A stretch of DNA of 14,164 nucleotides from an uncultured Candidatus Altimarinota bacterium. GTDB taxonomy: Bacteria; Patescibacteriota; Gracilibacteria; BD1-5; UBA2023. The position numbers were made by a program, and so were the translations under genes. The DNA lies in the NCBI GenBank assembly GCA_938036655.1, contig CALHQS010000065.1:1-14164 (forward strand), given 5' to 3'. Below, one piece after another: positions 1 through 8,200 of this stretch; position 1 is the first letter of the stretch, and each line of letters opens with the position of its first letter. A model generated the notes under the pieces. That model had not been told where the DNA came from, ran no database searches, and was given only the letters and a program-made list of their open reading frames with translations.

Positions 1-36
1 GGTAGGTCACTGGTTCGAATCCAGTTCGGGGAGCCA
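1..36 (+). tRNA. 3' end of a tRNA, probably tRNA-Asn (partial)
   Basis: Only the 3' half is in the window. It shows the end of the anticodon stem, a five-base variable loop (AGGTC), a T arm with a 5-bp stem (ACTGG/CCAGT) around the loop TTCGAAT, the 3' acceptor strand TCGGGGA, discriminator G and an encoded CCA at 34-36. An acceptor ending TCGGGGA-G-CCA and the GTCACTGG T-stem resemble bacterial tRNA-Asn, whose 5' end is often TCCCCGA. The anticodon lies outside the window, so the identity is inferred. A terminator follows at 53-80. Confidence 0.88.
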
Positions 37-52
37 TTATAAATTCTTTTAC

Positions 53-80
53 AAATCTTCATGAAAATGAGGATTTTTTT
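53..80 (+). terminator. Rho-independent terminator of the tRNA
   Basis: A 10-bp stem AAATCTTCAT / ATGAGGATTT with one G-T pair closes a GAAA tetraloop and runs into seven T's (74-80). It lies 17 nt after the tRNA CCA end, so it most likely ends the tRNA transcript. Confidence 0.75.
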
Positions 81-113
81 ATTGGAAATATTTTTGAATA
101 TATTTTACAAAAT

Positions 114-138
114 AAAAGAACCATTTTTGGTTCTTTTT
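114..138 (-). terminator. Terminator of the broken gene (works in both directions)
   Basis: A perfect 10-bp stem AAAAGAACCA / TGGTTCTTTT with a 4-nt loop is flanked by T-rich sequence on both strands. On the minus strand it begins 3 nt after the distal UAA at 141-143, which suggests that the gene upstream originally ended there and not at the internal UAA at 276. On the plus strand it could be a second stop for tRNA read-through. Confidence 0.7.
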
Positions 139-140
139 AA

Positions 141-611
141 TTATTGTGGACATGGTATAGGCTCGTCTTCAAATTTAAAGAAACACATCATCGGTTCTTT
201 TTCGATAATAGTAGTTTCTGCATTCTCTATGTTGGTTTTTAGATGAGTGGCTGTATCATACTTAAAATACAGCGCTTATGCATCTTGAAAAAATATTCCA
301 TACTCTGTTATAGTCCAATAAATATACATTTGATTTATTTTTGTAACTCTACACTTGTGCGAGCTTCTGATAAGTCCAGATTCAGACTCAGTACAGTCAA
401 GATTCTCATCCTGAAGCACAATAGATATATTATCAAATTTCATCTCTGTTTGGTTATTGCCAGTTACAAATTTCCACTTCTCAAGATTTTCTTTCGTCCA
501 CTGGATGTCTTTCAGTTTTTCAGAATTTGTGCGATTATCAATAATTTTTCCATAGAACGCACATAAAATTAACACAAAAAATGTACAGAGAAAAATAAAT
601 AATCGTTTCAT
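141..611 (-). pseudogene. Exported/membrane-anchored hypothetical protein, interrupted by an in-frame UAA
   Basis: I do not recognise the family. The gene starts at ATG 611 with MKRLF and an uncleaved-looking hydrophobic N-terminus (residues 3-20), followed by a polar domain, as for a protein anchored in or exported through the membrane. An in-frame TAA at 276-278 stops it after 111 residues (ending FFQDA). The same frame then stays open for 44 more codons with sensible composition (ALYFKYDTATHL... to ...EPIPCPQ) and ends at TAA 141-143, 3 nt before a terminator hairpin. Cysteines occur as pairs on both sides of the break (C73, C87; C143, C154), as if two disulfides were intended. A single substitution (for example CAA, AAA, GAA or TAT/TAC to TAA) would explain it. 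Alternatives are a functional 111-residue short form or a sequencing error. There is no Shine-Dalgarno, but a good promoter lies at 643-670. Confidence 0.6.
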
Positions 612-642
612 ACAATGAAATAATAAAAATATTTATGTAAGA

Positions 643-670
643 ATAATACATAGAAGTTTGTGTTTGTCAA
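643..670 (-). promoter_or_regulatory. Sigma-70-type promoter of the interrupted gene
   Basis: Minus strand: a perfect -35 TTGACA (665-670), a 16-nt spacer, and -10 TATTAT (643-648, one mismatch). The transcription start would be near 636, giving a leader of about 25 nt before ATG 611. The 16-nt spacer recurs in several other promoters of this window. Confidence 0.7.
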
Positions 671-755
671 AGAATTTTAAGAAACAATCAAAAAGTTTTA
701 AAAAATTATTATGAAAATCATATATTACCAAATTGATTTTTGAAATTTTACCACC

Positions 756-781
756 AAAAAATTCCCTTTCGGGAATTTTTT
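756..781 (-). terminator. Rho-independent terminator of the rpoB-rpoC operon
   Basis: An A/T-flanked stem (AAAAAATTCCC paired with GGGAATTTTTT) around a 4-nt loop lies 1 nt after the rpoC stop codon. The minus-strand transcript ends in a run of six U's. Confidence 0.85.
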
Positions 782-782
782 A

Positions 783-3700
783 TTACACCATAGATGTGCT
801 GGCTGAAGTGATTTCAAGTGTAAATTCTTCTTCTGCTGGAGCATTTCCGTCATTTTCGTGTTCGAAAAATTCTCCCACATCGCGGTTGTTGTCATAATAT
901 TCGAGCGTTGGGATGAGGCGTCCAATGATCACATTTTCTTTGAGTCCATCGAGATAATCCACCTGACGAGCCGTAGACGCATCCACAAGAACACGAACCG
1001 TTTCTTGGAACGATGCTGCAGAAAGCCAAGAACCTGTGAAAAGTGAAATTTTGGTCAAACCGAGCAAGAGTTCCACACCAATTGCTTCGTTCTGTCCAGC
1101 TTTCGCGAGTTCACGATTTTCCTTGCGGAAACGGATAATATCCACCACATCACCAGGGAAGAAAGTAGAATCTCCCGCATTCGTCACACGAATTCGTGAG
1201 AACATCTGACGAACAATCAATTCAATATGCTTTGAATTCACCGTCTGACCCTGAGAAGAATAAATATCTTTAATATCTTTCACGATATATTCAGAAGTAC
1301 GGTAACCTCCTGCTGTATCCATCAAATTCTGAAGATTGATATGACCTTCTGTCAATTTGGCACCAATTTTCACATTATCACCCTGCTGAACAATCACGCG
1401 ACGACCAGCTGGGATTTCAAATGTTGCGTGTTCTGGCGTCAAATCTTCGATTACAATCACATCATCAGAAACGCTAATTACGCGACCTGCGTGAGTAGAT
1501 TGAATACGAGAGCGAGAACCTTTGAATTTCGCAAGAACCTGTTTTGCTTCAACAGTATCACCTTTTGATACCACTGCCTGCATCATAGGATCGATAGTAT
1601 AATATTCACGAACCGCTTTTTCTGTTGCTTCGAGAACAATAGTTGTCGTCGAACCTTCTACTTCCACAGAAAGCACTGTTGCGTTGAATGGAGCGATTTC
1701 CGCTGCACCCTTTGGCGCACGTGCTTCGAAGAGTTCTTCCACACGAGTCAAGCCTGCCGTAATATCTCCTCCTGCCTGCGCCACACCACCCGAGTGGAAT
1801 GTACGCATTGTAAGCTGTGTACCTGGTTCACCGATCGACTGCGCCGCGATGATACCAACTGGTGTACCAATTTTCACGAGTTGTGAAGTAGAAAGATCCA
1901 TACCGTAACATTTCTGACAAACACCTTCTTCACATTCACAGTTCAAAATAGAACGAACAGAAACCGTATTGGCTGTTGATTTTGCGATTTTTTGAAGAAT
2001 TGTTTTTGTAATGAGAATATCTTTTTCAACAATCACTTTTCCGTCAGCATCCACCACATCCTGTGCTGTCACTTTTCCGAAAATATTGTTATCAAAAGAA
2101 TCTCCTTTGAGCGTTGTTTCGTCATTGCGATTGTATGTTTCAAAATGAATCGTTCCACAATCTTCCTCACGAACCAAGACATTCTGAGCAGCGTCCACGA
2201 GACGACGAGTCAAGTAACCAGACTGCGCTGTTTTGAGGGCTGTATCAGCCTTACCTTTACGACCACCATGCGTCGCAATAAAGTATTCGAGGGATGAGAA
2301 TCCTTCTTTCAAGTTGGACTTGATAGGAAGTTCAATCGTCTTACCAGTTGGTGACACTACGAGCCCCTTCATACCACAAAGCTGTGTTACATTACCCCAG
2401 TTACCGCGGGCTCCAGAATCCACCAAGTTGAAAATTGGATTTGACGCATCAAAATTTTTCTTCGTTTCTTTTTCAATCTGAGTTTTCACGGCTGACCAAA
2501 CCTGAATCGACTGTGCATATCGTTCATCTTCTGTCAAGAAACCGTTCCAGTACGCATTCTGAATCGTTCGGATTTTATCTTCACCTTGTTCAATCAAACC
2601 CTCCACGCCATCATGATCGTATTTTTCTTTTGGAATGTGCATATCAAAAATCGAAACTGTCAAACCAGAAAGTGTTGAATATTTGTATCCCGTCGCTTTA
2701 ATCGCGTTGGCAAGATGTGCGGTTGCTTCCCCACCAAGAACATCAAATGACTGAGAAAGAATTTTTTTCGCAACACCTTTTCCGACTGTTTCATTCACGA
2801 AACGAAGTTCTTCTGGAAGAATTTCGTTGAAAAGGAAGCGACCGTATGTTGTGTCGAGTGTTTGGAGTTTTCCACCAACATTCACACGGATCTTTACTGG
2901 TGTATGAAGTGTAATCACGCCGTTTTCGTATGCAGCAATCGCATCTTCTCCGCTCGCAAAGGCAAATTTTGATTCACCTTCGTCTTTTCGTGTCAAATAG
3001 TAACATCCAAGAATCATATCCTGTGACGGAGTAATCACTGGTTCACCATTTGATGGGTTCAAAGTATTTTTTGAAGTCACCATGAGTGTTTCCGCTTCGC
3101 GTTGTGCTTCAATCGTAAGTGGCAAATGCACCGCCATCTGGTCTCCGTCGAAATCGGCATTGAAGGCCGCACAACAAAGTGGATGCAAACGAATCGCCTT
3201 ACCTTCGATCAAAACTGGGCGGAACGCCTGGATACCAAGTCGGTGAAGTGTTGGCGCACGGTTCAAAAGAACATATTTTCCGTCAATTACTTCATCAAGC
3301 ATATCCCAAACTTCCTTGTTTCCATCTTCGATGATTTTTTCAGCGCCCTTCACATTGAATGCGTATTCTCGTTCAATCAATTTTCCAATCACAAATGGCT
3401 TGAAAAGCGTCAATGCCATTTTTTTCGGAAGACCACACTGATTCATCTCGAGTTCTGGACCAACGACGATCACAGAACGACCAGAATAATCCACGCGTTT
3501 TCCGAGCAAATTCTGACGGAAACGACCCTGTTTACCCTTGAGAATATCAGAAAGTGATTTAAGTTTTTTCTTGGAAGCAGAAGTATATCCAGGACGATTG
3601 GAACGAACATCTCCTGACAAAAGCGTATCTACCGCTTCTTGAAGCATTCGCTTTTCATTTTTCAAAATCACTTCTGGCGCACCAAGTTCTGCGAGTTTGC

Positions 3701-4817
3701 GAAGACGATTATTTCGGTTGATTACGCGGCGGTACAAATCATTGAGATCTGATGACGCAAAACGACCACCATCAAGCTGAATCATCGGACGAAGATCTGG
3801 CGGCAAAATTTGAAGCGCGTGCAAAATGAAATTTTCTGGACGCTGACCAGATCGGTAAAGATTCGTTGCAAGTTTAATTTTTTGAAGAATTTTTTTCTGG
3901 CGAGATTTTGGTGCTGTACGAAGATCAGCCGTTTCTCGCGCAATAAATTCTTTGAGATCAATCCGCTTCAAAAGCACTTCGAGGTGTTCTGCACCCGTTC
4001 CACCTTTGAAAACTTGTGGGAATTTTTCGTACGCAAGACGATAATCAAGTTCTCCCATCACTTCCCCTTCAGCGACTTGTTTGAGCAATTCTTTGAGTTT
4101 TGAATATTCCGCTTCGAGATCATCCAATTTTTTCATATGGAGTGATTCGAGTTCGTGAAATTCTTTTTTGGAAATTTCTTTTGATTCGAGTTTTACAGTC
4201 AAATCGCTCATCAAAGCCTGACCTTCTTTTTGAAGTGCCACTTTTTGATTTTTGTAGGCATTTTCAAGCTCTTTCATTGTTTCTGCGCGCTTGTCTTCGA
4301 ACACATCAGTGATGATGTATGAGGCAAAATAAATCACCTGTTCAAGTTTTTTCACAGAAATATCAAGCATAAGCCCGATGCGAGAAGGAACGGATTTAAG
4401 GTACCAAATGTGTGCTACTGGGGCAGCCAGTTCCACATGTCCTGTACGCTGACGACGAACCTGAGAAGTCGTCACTTCCACGCCACATCGTTCACAAACC
4501 ACACCTTTGTAGCGGATTCGTTTGTATTTTCCACACGCACATTCAAAATTTTTGCGTGGTCCGAAAATTTGTTCACAGAAAAGTCCACCGCGTTCTGGGC
4601 GCTGTGTACGATAGTTAATTGTTTCGGAAATAAGCACTTCCCCGTACGAAAGCGCGCGAACATCTTCATGAGAAGACATTCCAATACTGATCGCAGAAAG
4701 GTTATCAAGATTTTTTCCGGCAGCGATATCTTGTTTCCCTGCGTGCTTGCTGATCTGCGAATAGTCAGTAATTTTATCATTTAGAAAATTTTCTAAATCC
4801 TTTGTCATTGGGATCAT
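783..4817 (-). CDS. rpoC: DNA-directed RNA polymerase subunit beta'
   Basis: This is the largest catalytic subunit of RNA polymerase (1344 aa). The N-terminal zinc site is C93, C95, C108, C111. The active-site motif NADFDGD is at 553-559, with the three Mg-binding aspartates D555, D557 and D559. The second zinc site is C887, C960, C967, C970. The bridge helix begins near DSGARGN (800-806), and the trigger loop contains M1004 and H1008 in the TMRTFH segment. Residues about 172-250 form a highly charged, coiled-coil-like insertion in the N-terminal part. No in-frame UGA occurs. Two starts are possible, ATG 4817 and ATG 4808, and neither has a Shine-Dalgarno; the longer is given. It is the last gene of the operon, preceded by a structured leader and followed by a terminator. 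Rifamycin contacts are in the partner RpoB, not here. Confidence 0.98.
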   Translation of the reverse strand: MIPMTKDLENFLNDKITDYSQISKHAGKQDIAAGKNLDNLSAISIGMSSHEDVRALSYGEVLISETINYRTQRPERGGLFCEQIFGPRKNFECACGKYKRIRYKGVVCERCGVEVTTSQVRRQRTGHVELAAPVAHIWYLKSVPSRIGLMLDISVKKLEQVIYFASYIITDVFEDKRAETMKELENAYKNQKVALQKEGQALMSDLTVKLESKEISKKEFHELESLHMKKLDDLEAEYSKLKELLKQVAEGEVMGELDYRLAYEKFPQVFKGGTGAEHLEVLLKRIDLKEFIARETADLRTAPKSRQKKILQKIKLATNLYRSGQRPENFILHALQILPPDLRPMIQLDGGRFASSDLNDLYRRVINRNNRLRKLAELGAPEVILKNEKRMLQEAVDTLLSGDVRSNRPGYTSASKKKLKSLSDILKGKQGRFRQNLLGKRVDYSGRSVIVVGPELEMNQCGLPKKMALTLFKPFVIGKLIEREYAFNVKGAEKIIEDGNKEVWDMLDEVIDGKYVLLNRAPTLHRLGIQAFRPVLIEGKAIRLHPLCCAAFNADFDGDQMAVHLPLTIEAQREAETLMVTSKNTLNPSNGEPVITPSQDMILGCYYLTRKDEGESKFAFASGEDAIAAYENGVITLHTPVKIRVNVGGKLQTLDTTYGRFLFNEILPEELRFVNETVGKGVAKKILSQSFDVLGGEATAHLANAIKATGYKYSTLSGLTVSIFDMHIPKEKYDHDGVEGLIEQGEDKIRTIQNAYWNGFLTEDERYAQSIQVWSAVKTQIEKETKKNFDASNPIFNLVDSGARGNWGNVTQLCGMKGLVVSPTGKTIELPIKSNLKEGFSSLEYFIATHGGRKGKADTALKTAQSGYLTRRLVDAAQNVLVREEDCGTIHFETYNRNDETTLKGDSFDNNIFGKVTAQDVVDADGKVIVEKDILITKTILQKIAKSTANTVSVRSILNCECEEGVCQKCYGMDLSTSQLVKIGTPVGIIAAQSIGEPGTQLTMRTFHSGGVAQAGGDITAGLTRVEELFEARAPKGAAEIAPFNATVLSVEVEGSTTTIVLEATEKAVREYYTIDPMMQAVVSKGDTVEAKQVLAKFKGSRSRIQSTHAGRVISVSDDVIVIEDLTPEHATFEIPAGRRVIVQQGDNVKIGAKLTEGHINLQNLMDTAGGYRTSEYIVKDIKDIYSSQGQTVNSKHIELIVRQMFSRIRVTNAGDSTFFPGDVVDIIRFRKENRELAKAGQNEAIGVELLLGLTKISLFTGSWLSAASFQETVRVLVDASTARQVDYLDGLKENVIIGRLIPTLEYYDNNRDVGEFFEHENDGNAPAEEEFTLEITSASTSMV

Positions 4818-4831
4818 AAAAGTTTTTTTTG

Positions 4832-4836
4832 GTTAG
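4832..4836 (-). promoter_or_regulatory. CTAAC motif upstream of rpoC start
   Basis: On the minus strand CTAAC lies 14 nt before ATG 4817, in a leader with no Shine-Dalgarno. The same pentamer precedes the other two genes of this operon (5281-5285 and 8895-8899). It may be a non-canonical translation signal; this is inference from three occurrences. Confidence 0.3.
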
Positions 4837-4944
4837 AATTTATTTTCGCGGAAAATCCAGTGCCAGATTGGAGAGTTCAGTAAAATTTGGAAAATTTTAT
4901 TCTCTTGGCGTGCCACACTGGATTTCGCGTCGAGATGTAAATTC
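4836..4944 (-). ncRNA. Structured leader of rpoC (long imperfect inverted repeat)
   Basis: The spacer between the small gene (ends 4992) and rpoC (starts 4817) contains paired arms. Positions 4853-4862 and 4916-4925 match perfectly (AAATCCAGTG/CACTGGATTT). After a 2-nt bulge, CGCG 4847-4850 pairs with CGCG 4926-4929. After an internal loop, GAATTTA 4836-4842 pairs with TAAATTC 4938-4944. Inside the apical region is a perfect 8-bp hairpin (4881-4888 with 4892-4899, loop GGA), plus shorter possible pairs such as GAGAG 4871-4875 with CTCTT 4902-4906. No T tract follows, so it is not a simple terminator. It could be an RNase processing site, an attenuator or a translational control element for rpoC; the function is inference. 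Confidence 0.5.
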
Positions 4945-4991
4945 TTTTTTCACTCATCAAAAATTGGAGCGAAAAATGGATTGATATGAAA

Positions 4992-5270
4992 TTATTTTGA
5001 AGCCGTTTCAGATTCTTTCTCTCAACCTTTTCTTTGTTCAGGGCTTTGTTGGTAGAGAGCAAACCAAACCGGCAATTGCGATAGAAACAAAATAAATAAA
5101 ACAGTATTGTTTCGATTGCTCGCTAATTCTTCCTCTTTCTCTTTTTTTCTCAATGTTTCTTTTTGTTCGGTTTTTGTATCCTGTTCAGTGTTGTTATTTT
5201 CCGATTCTTGAGCCCAAGTTGTTTGAAATAGAGTCAATGCCATCAAAATGGCTATCAAAATTTTTTTCAT
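4992..5270 (-). CDS. Small signal-peptide membrane protein encoded between rpoB and rpoC (one UGA read as Gly)
   Basis: I do not recognise a family. The protein is 92 aa when UGA at 5022-5024 (residue 83) is read as glycine. Under the standard code it would stop at 82 aa (...SPEQRKG). The readable extension EKESETASK followed by UAA continues the charged, hydrophilic tail. Residues 1-20 look like a signal peptide ending TTWA, with predicted cleavage before QES. Residues 21-54 form a very charged Glu/Lys/Asn linker. Residues 56-73 form one membrane segment, and the tail is short and charged. Predicted topology is linker outside and C-tail inside. It starts only 21 nt after the rpoB stop, so it is co-transcribed with the polymerase genes. 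There is no Shine-Dalgarno; CTAAC lies 10 nt upstream. A membrane protein here is unusual and its role is unknown. Confidence 0.75.
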
Positions 5271-5280
5271 ATTTTGGAAT

Positions 5281-5285
5281 GTTAG
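5281..5285 (-). promoter_or_regulatory. CTAAC motif upstream of the small operon gene
   Basis: Minus strand: the leader reads ATTTTTCCTAACAT and then the start codon 10 nt after CTAAC. This leader closely resembles that of rpoB (ATTTTTCTAACAT). It lies in the 21-nt gap after the rpoB stop codon. Confidence 0.35.
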
Positions 5286-5291
5286 GAAAAA

Positions 5292-8200
5292 TTATTTTTT
5301 GATTTCCTCTTCATCGTCGATGATTGCCGTTGTAACTGGCGTTGTATCTTCCTGAACACCACCTTCTGGCAAATCAATTTCTACATCAAATTGTCCATCA
5401 AGTTTTTCGAGTTCTTCATAGCGAGCCTTCATCTTCGCAGTGAGTGCTTCCACTTCTTCCTCAGAAAGCAAGTCGATGTGCAGATTGAGTGCCTGCATTT
5501 CACGAAGCAATACGTTGAATGATTCTGGAACGTTTGGGCGACGAATTCTTTTTCCTTTCACGATCGCTTCGTAGAGCTGAGTACGACCATTGATATCATC
5601 AGATTTCACTGTGAGCATTTCTTGAAGAATATTAGCTGCACCGTACCCTTCAAGCGCCCACACTTCCATTTCTCCGAGACGCTGACCACCATTCTGAGCC
5701 TTACCTCCAAGTGGTTGCTGAGTAATCATTGAGTATGGACCAACACTACGAGCGTGGATTTTATCTTCCACCAAGTGATGAAGTTTGAGCATGTATTTGA
5801 TACCGACCATTGTTTTTTCTTTGAATGGTTCACCCGTTCGTCCATCATAGAGCTGAACTTTTCCATCAGCTGGGATTCCAGCCTTTTCCATGAGCTCAGA
5901 AATCTGTTCTGTCGTCATACCATTGAGGATTGGTGTTGCCACCTTGATTCCAAGTTTTTTCGCAGCACCACCGAGATGCGTTTCAAGCACCTGACCGATA
6001 TTCATACGAGAAAGTACACCGAGCGGGTTCAAAAGAATGTCAACAGGCGTTCCATCTTCCATGAATGGCATATCTTCTACTGGTACGATTCGAGAAACGA
6101 TACCCTTGTTTCCATGTCGTCCCGCCATTTTATCACCCACTTCGATTTTACGAGTCTGAGCAACATATACTTTGATTTGTTCAAATACACCTGTATTAAG
6201 GTTGTCACCTTCTTCACGGCGGAGACGATGTACACCAATCACTTTACCACCAGAACCCGAAGGAAGCACAAGAGACGAATCTTTCACATCTTTTGATTTA
6301 TCCCCGAAAATTGCACGAAGCAATCGTTCTTCTGGAGAAAGCTCTACTTCACCCTTTGGTGTTACTTTTCCGACCAAAATATCGCCCGCTTCTACATATG
6401 CACCGATTCGCACGATACCATCGACATCGAGATCTTTGAGTTTTGCTGTAGAAACATTTGGGATATCGTTGGTTGTTTGTTCAGGGCCGAGTTTTGTTTC
6501 ACGAACATCCATCGTATATTCTGCAATATGCACTGATGTATAATAATCATCCTGCATAACTTTTTCAGAAATAATAATAGCATCTTCGTAGTTGTAACCA
6601 TTCCAAGGCATATATGCCACGCGAAGATTGCGTCCTACCGCAAGTTCACCATTATCGATAGATTGTCCGTCAGCCAAGATTTGTCCTTCTGTAATTTTTT
6701 GTCCAGTGAAGACACGAGCCCATTGATGTACGATCATTCCAGTATTGGAAATTTCGAAAGTGCGAAGTGGATATGTCTGTTTTTTTCCGTTGGCATAAAT
6801 CACAGAAATATGCTTTGCATCGACACCAATCACTTCCCCATCAGCCTCTGCCTTGATCACATATCCAGAACCTTCACCCACCACGCGTTCCATACCAGTA
6901 CCAACAATTGGCGCTTCCGCACGCACGAGAGGCACTGCCTGGCGCATCATGTTCGTACCCATTTCCGCACGAGTCGCATCATCGTGTTCAAGGAATGGAA
7001 TGAGCATTGTCGTTTCCGACATGAGTTGCTTTGGAGAAATATCGATATGCGTTACATCTGATACATACACAATTGTCGCTTCAAATTTTCGGCGAGCAGA
7101 AATTCGAGTTTCAGCGAAATTTCCATATTTATCAAGTTTTGTATTCGCTTCCGCAATCACAAGTTGACGTTCTTGATATGCATCATAATAATCGTATTCA
7201 TCGGTTACGAATCCACGAACCGCGATTTCATCAGCGTTGTATTTATCTTTGAGAATTTTGGCAGTTTTTTCGTCAATCATTGTTTTTTCCGCAATGATGA
7301 GATTGCCATCCTTATCAAAAATATCTTCAAGCGTAATACGATTCTGAGGAGCGAGTCCATCATTTTTCACTTTGTTGAAAACTTTTCGATACGGAGTCAT
7401 GATAAATCCGTACTTATCCACCTTAGCGTATGACGCAAAATGCAATACGAGACCAATGTTTGGACCTTCTGGTGTCGCAATCGGACAGATACGACCATAC
7501 TGCGTTGGGTGCACATCACGCACTTCGAAGCCCGCGCGTTCACGAGTCAAACCACCCACACCGAGCGCTGTCAAACGACGCTTGTTGGCAAGTTCAGAAA
7601 TCGGATTTGTCTGCTCCATGAATTGTGAGAGCTGAGAAGTACCGAAGAATTCTCGCATTACCGCGATCATCGGACGAGAGTTGATGAATGTGCCTGGTGT
7701 TGCTTCATCAAGATCTGTAATCACTGTCATACGATCTTTCGCGATTTTTTCCATACGCGCAAGACCAACTTTGACTTTATCATACACGAGTTCACCCACA
7801 GAACGCACGCGACGATTTTCGAGATGATCAATATCATCTGAGAAAAATCCTGGACGACCTTCAATCAATGAAAGTAAATATTTGATGCCATACAAGAAAT
7901 CCTGCGCCACCAAAAATTGATTTGCATTTTTAATATCTTCTTCTTCAGTCATTGGAACGGCATTTCTGTGTGCATCAAACATTTCAGAAAGTTTGCGATT
8001 TACTTTGATACGAGCTACTTCTCCGAGTTCGAATCGTTTTGGATCATAGAAAGTTGTTGTGAACAACTGTTCCACGCGTTCATCCGTTCCGAGATCTCCT
8101 GGACGAAGTAATTTATAAATCGCGTAAAGAGCTTCCATCCGTGTCTTTGTCTTGTCTTTTTCGATAGTTGGAGCGATATATTTGGCAATCCATTCATCTT

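Noticed and set aside
1..36. The partial tRNA as a tRNA-Gly(UCA) that would read UGA
   Set aside because: The discriminator G and the TCGGGGA acceptor fit tRNA-Asn better; the anticodon is outside the window, so this cannot be settled here.
61..246. 61-codon plus-strand frame after the tRNA
   Set aside because: It begins inside a terminator hairpin, crosses a second terminator, and is antisense to the end of the interrupted gene.
4793..4957. A 54-codon frame on the minus strand (code 25) through the rpoC leader, starting MSEKRIYIST
   Set aside because: It overlaps the rpoC start, needs three UGAs in 54 codons, has no start signal, and coincides with a strong inverted repeat that better explains the sequence.
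5754..6296. 180-codon open frame on the plus strand antisense to rpoB
   Set aside because: Composition rich in His, Phe, Ser and Arg, typical of a shadow frame opposite a long conserved gene; no promoter or start signal.
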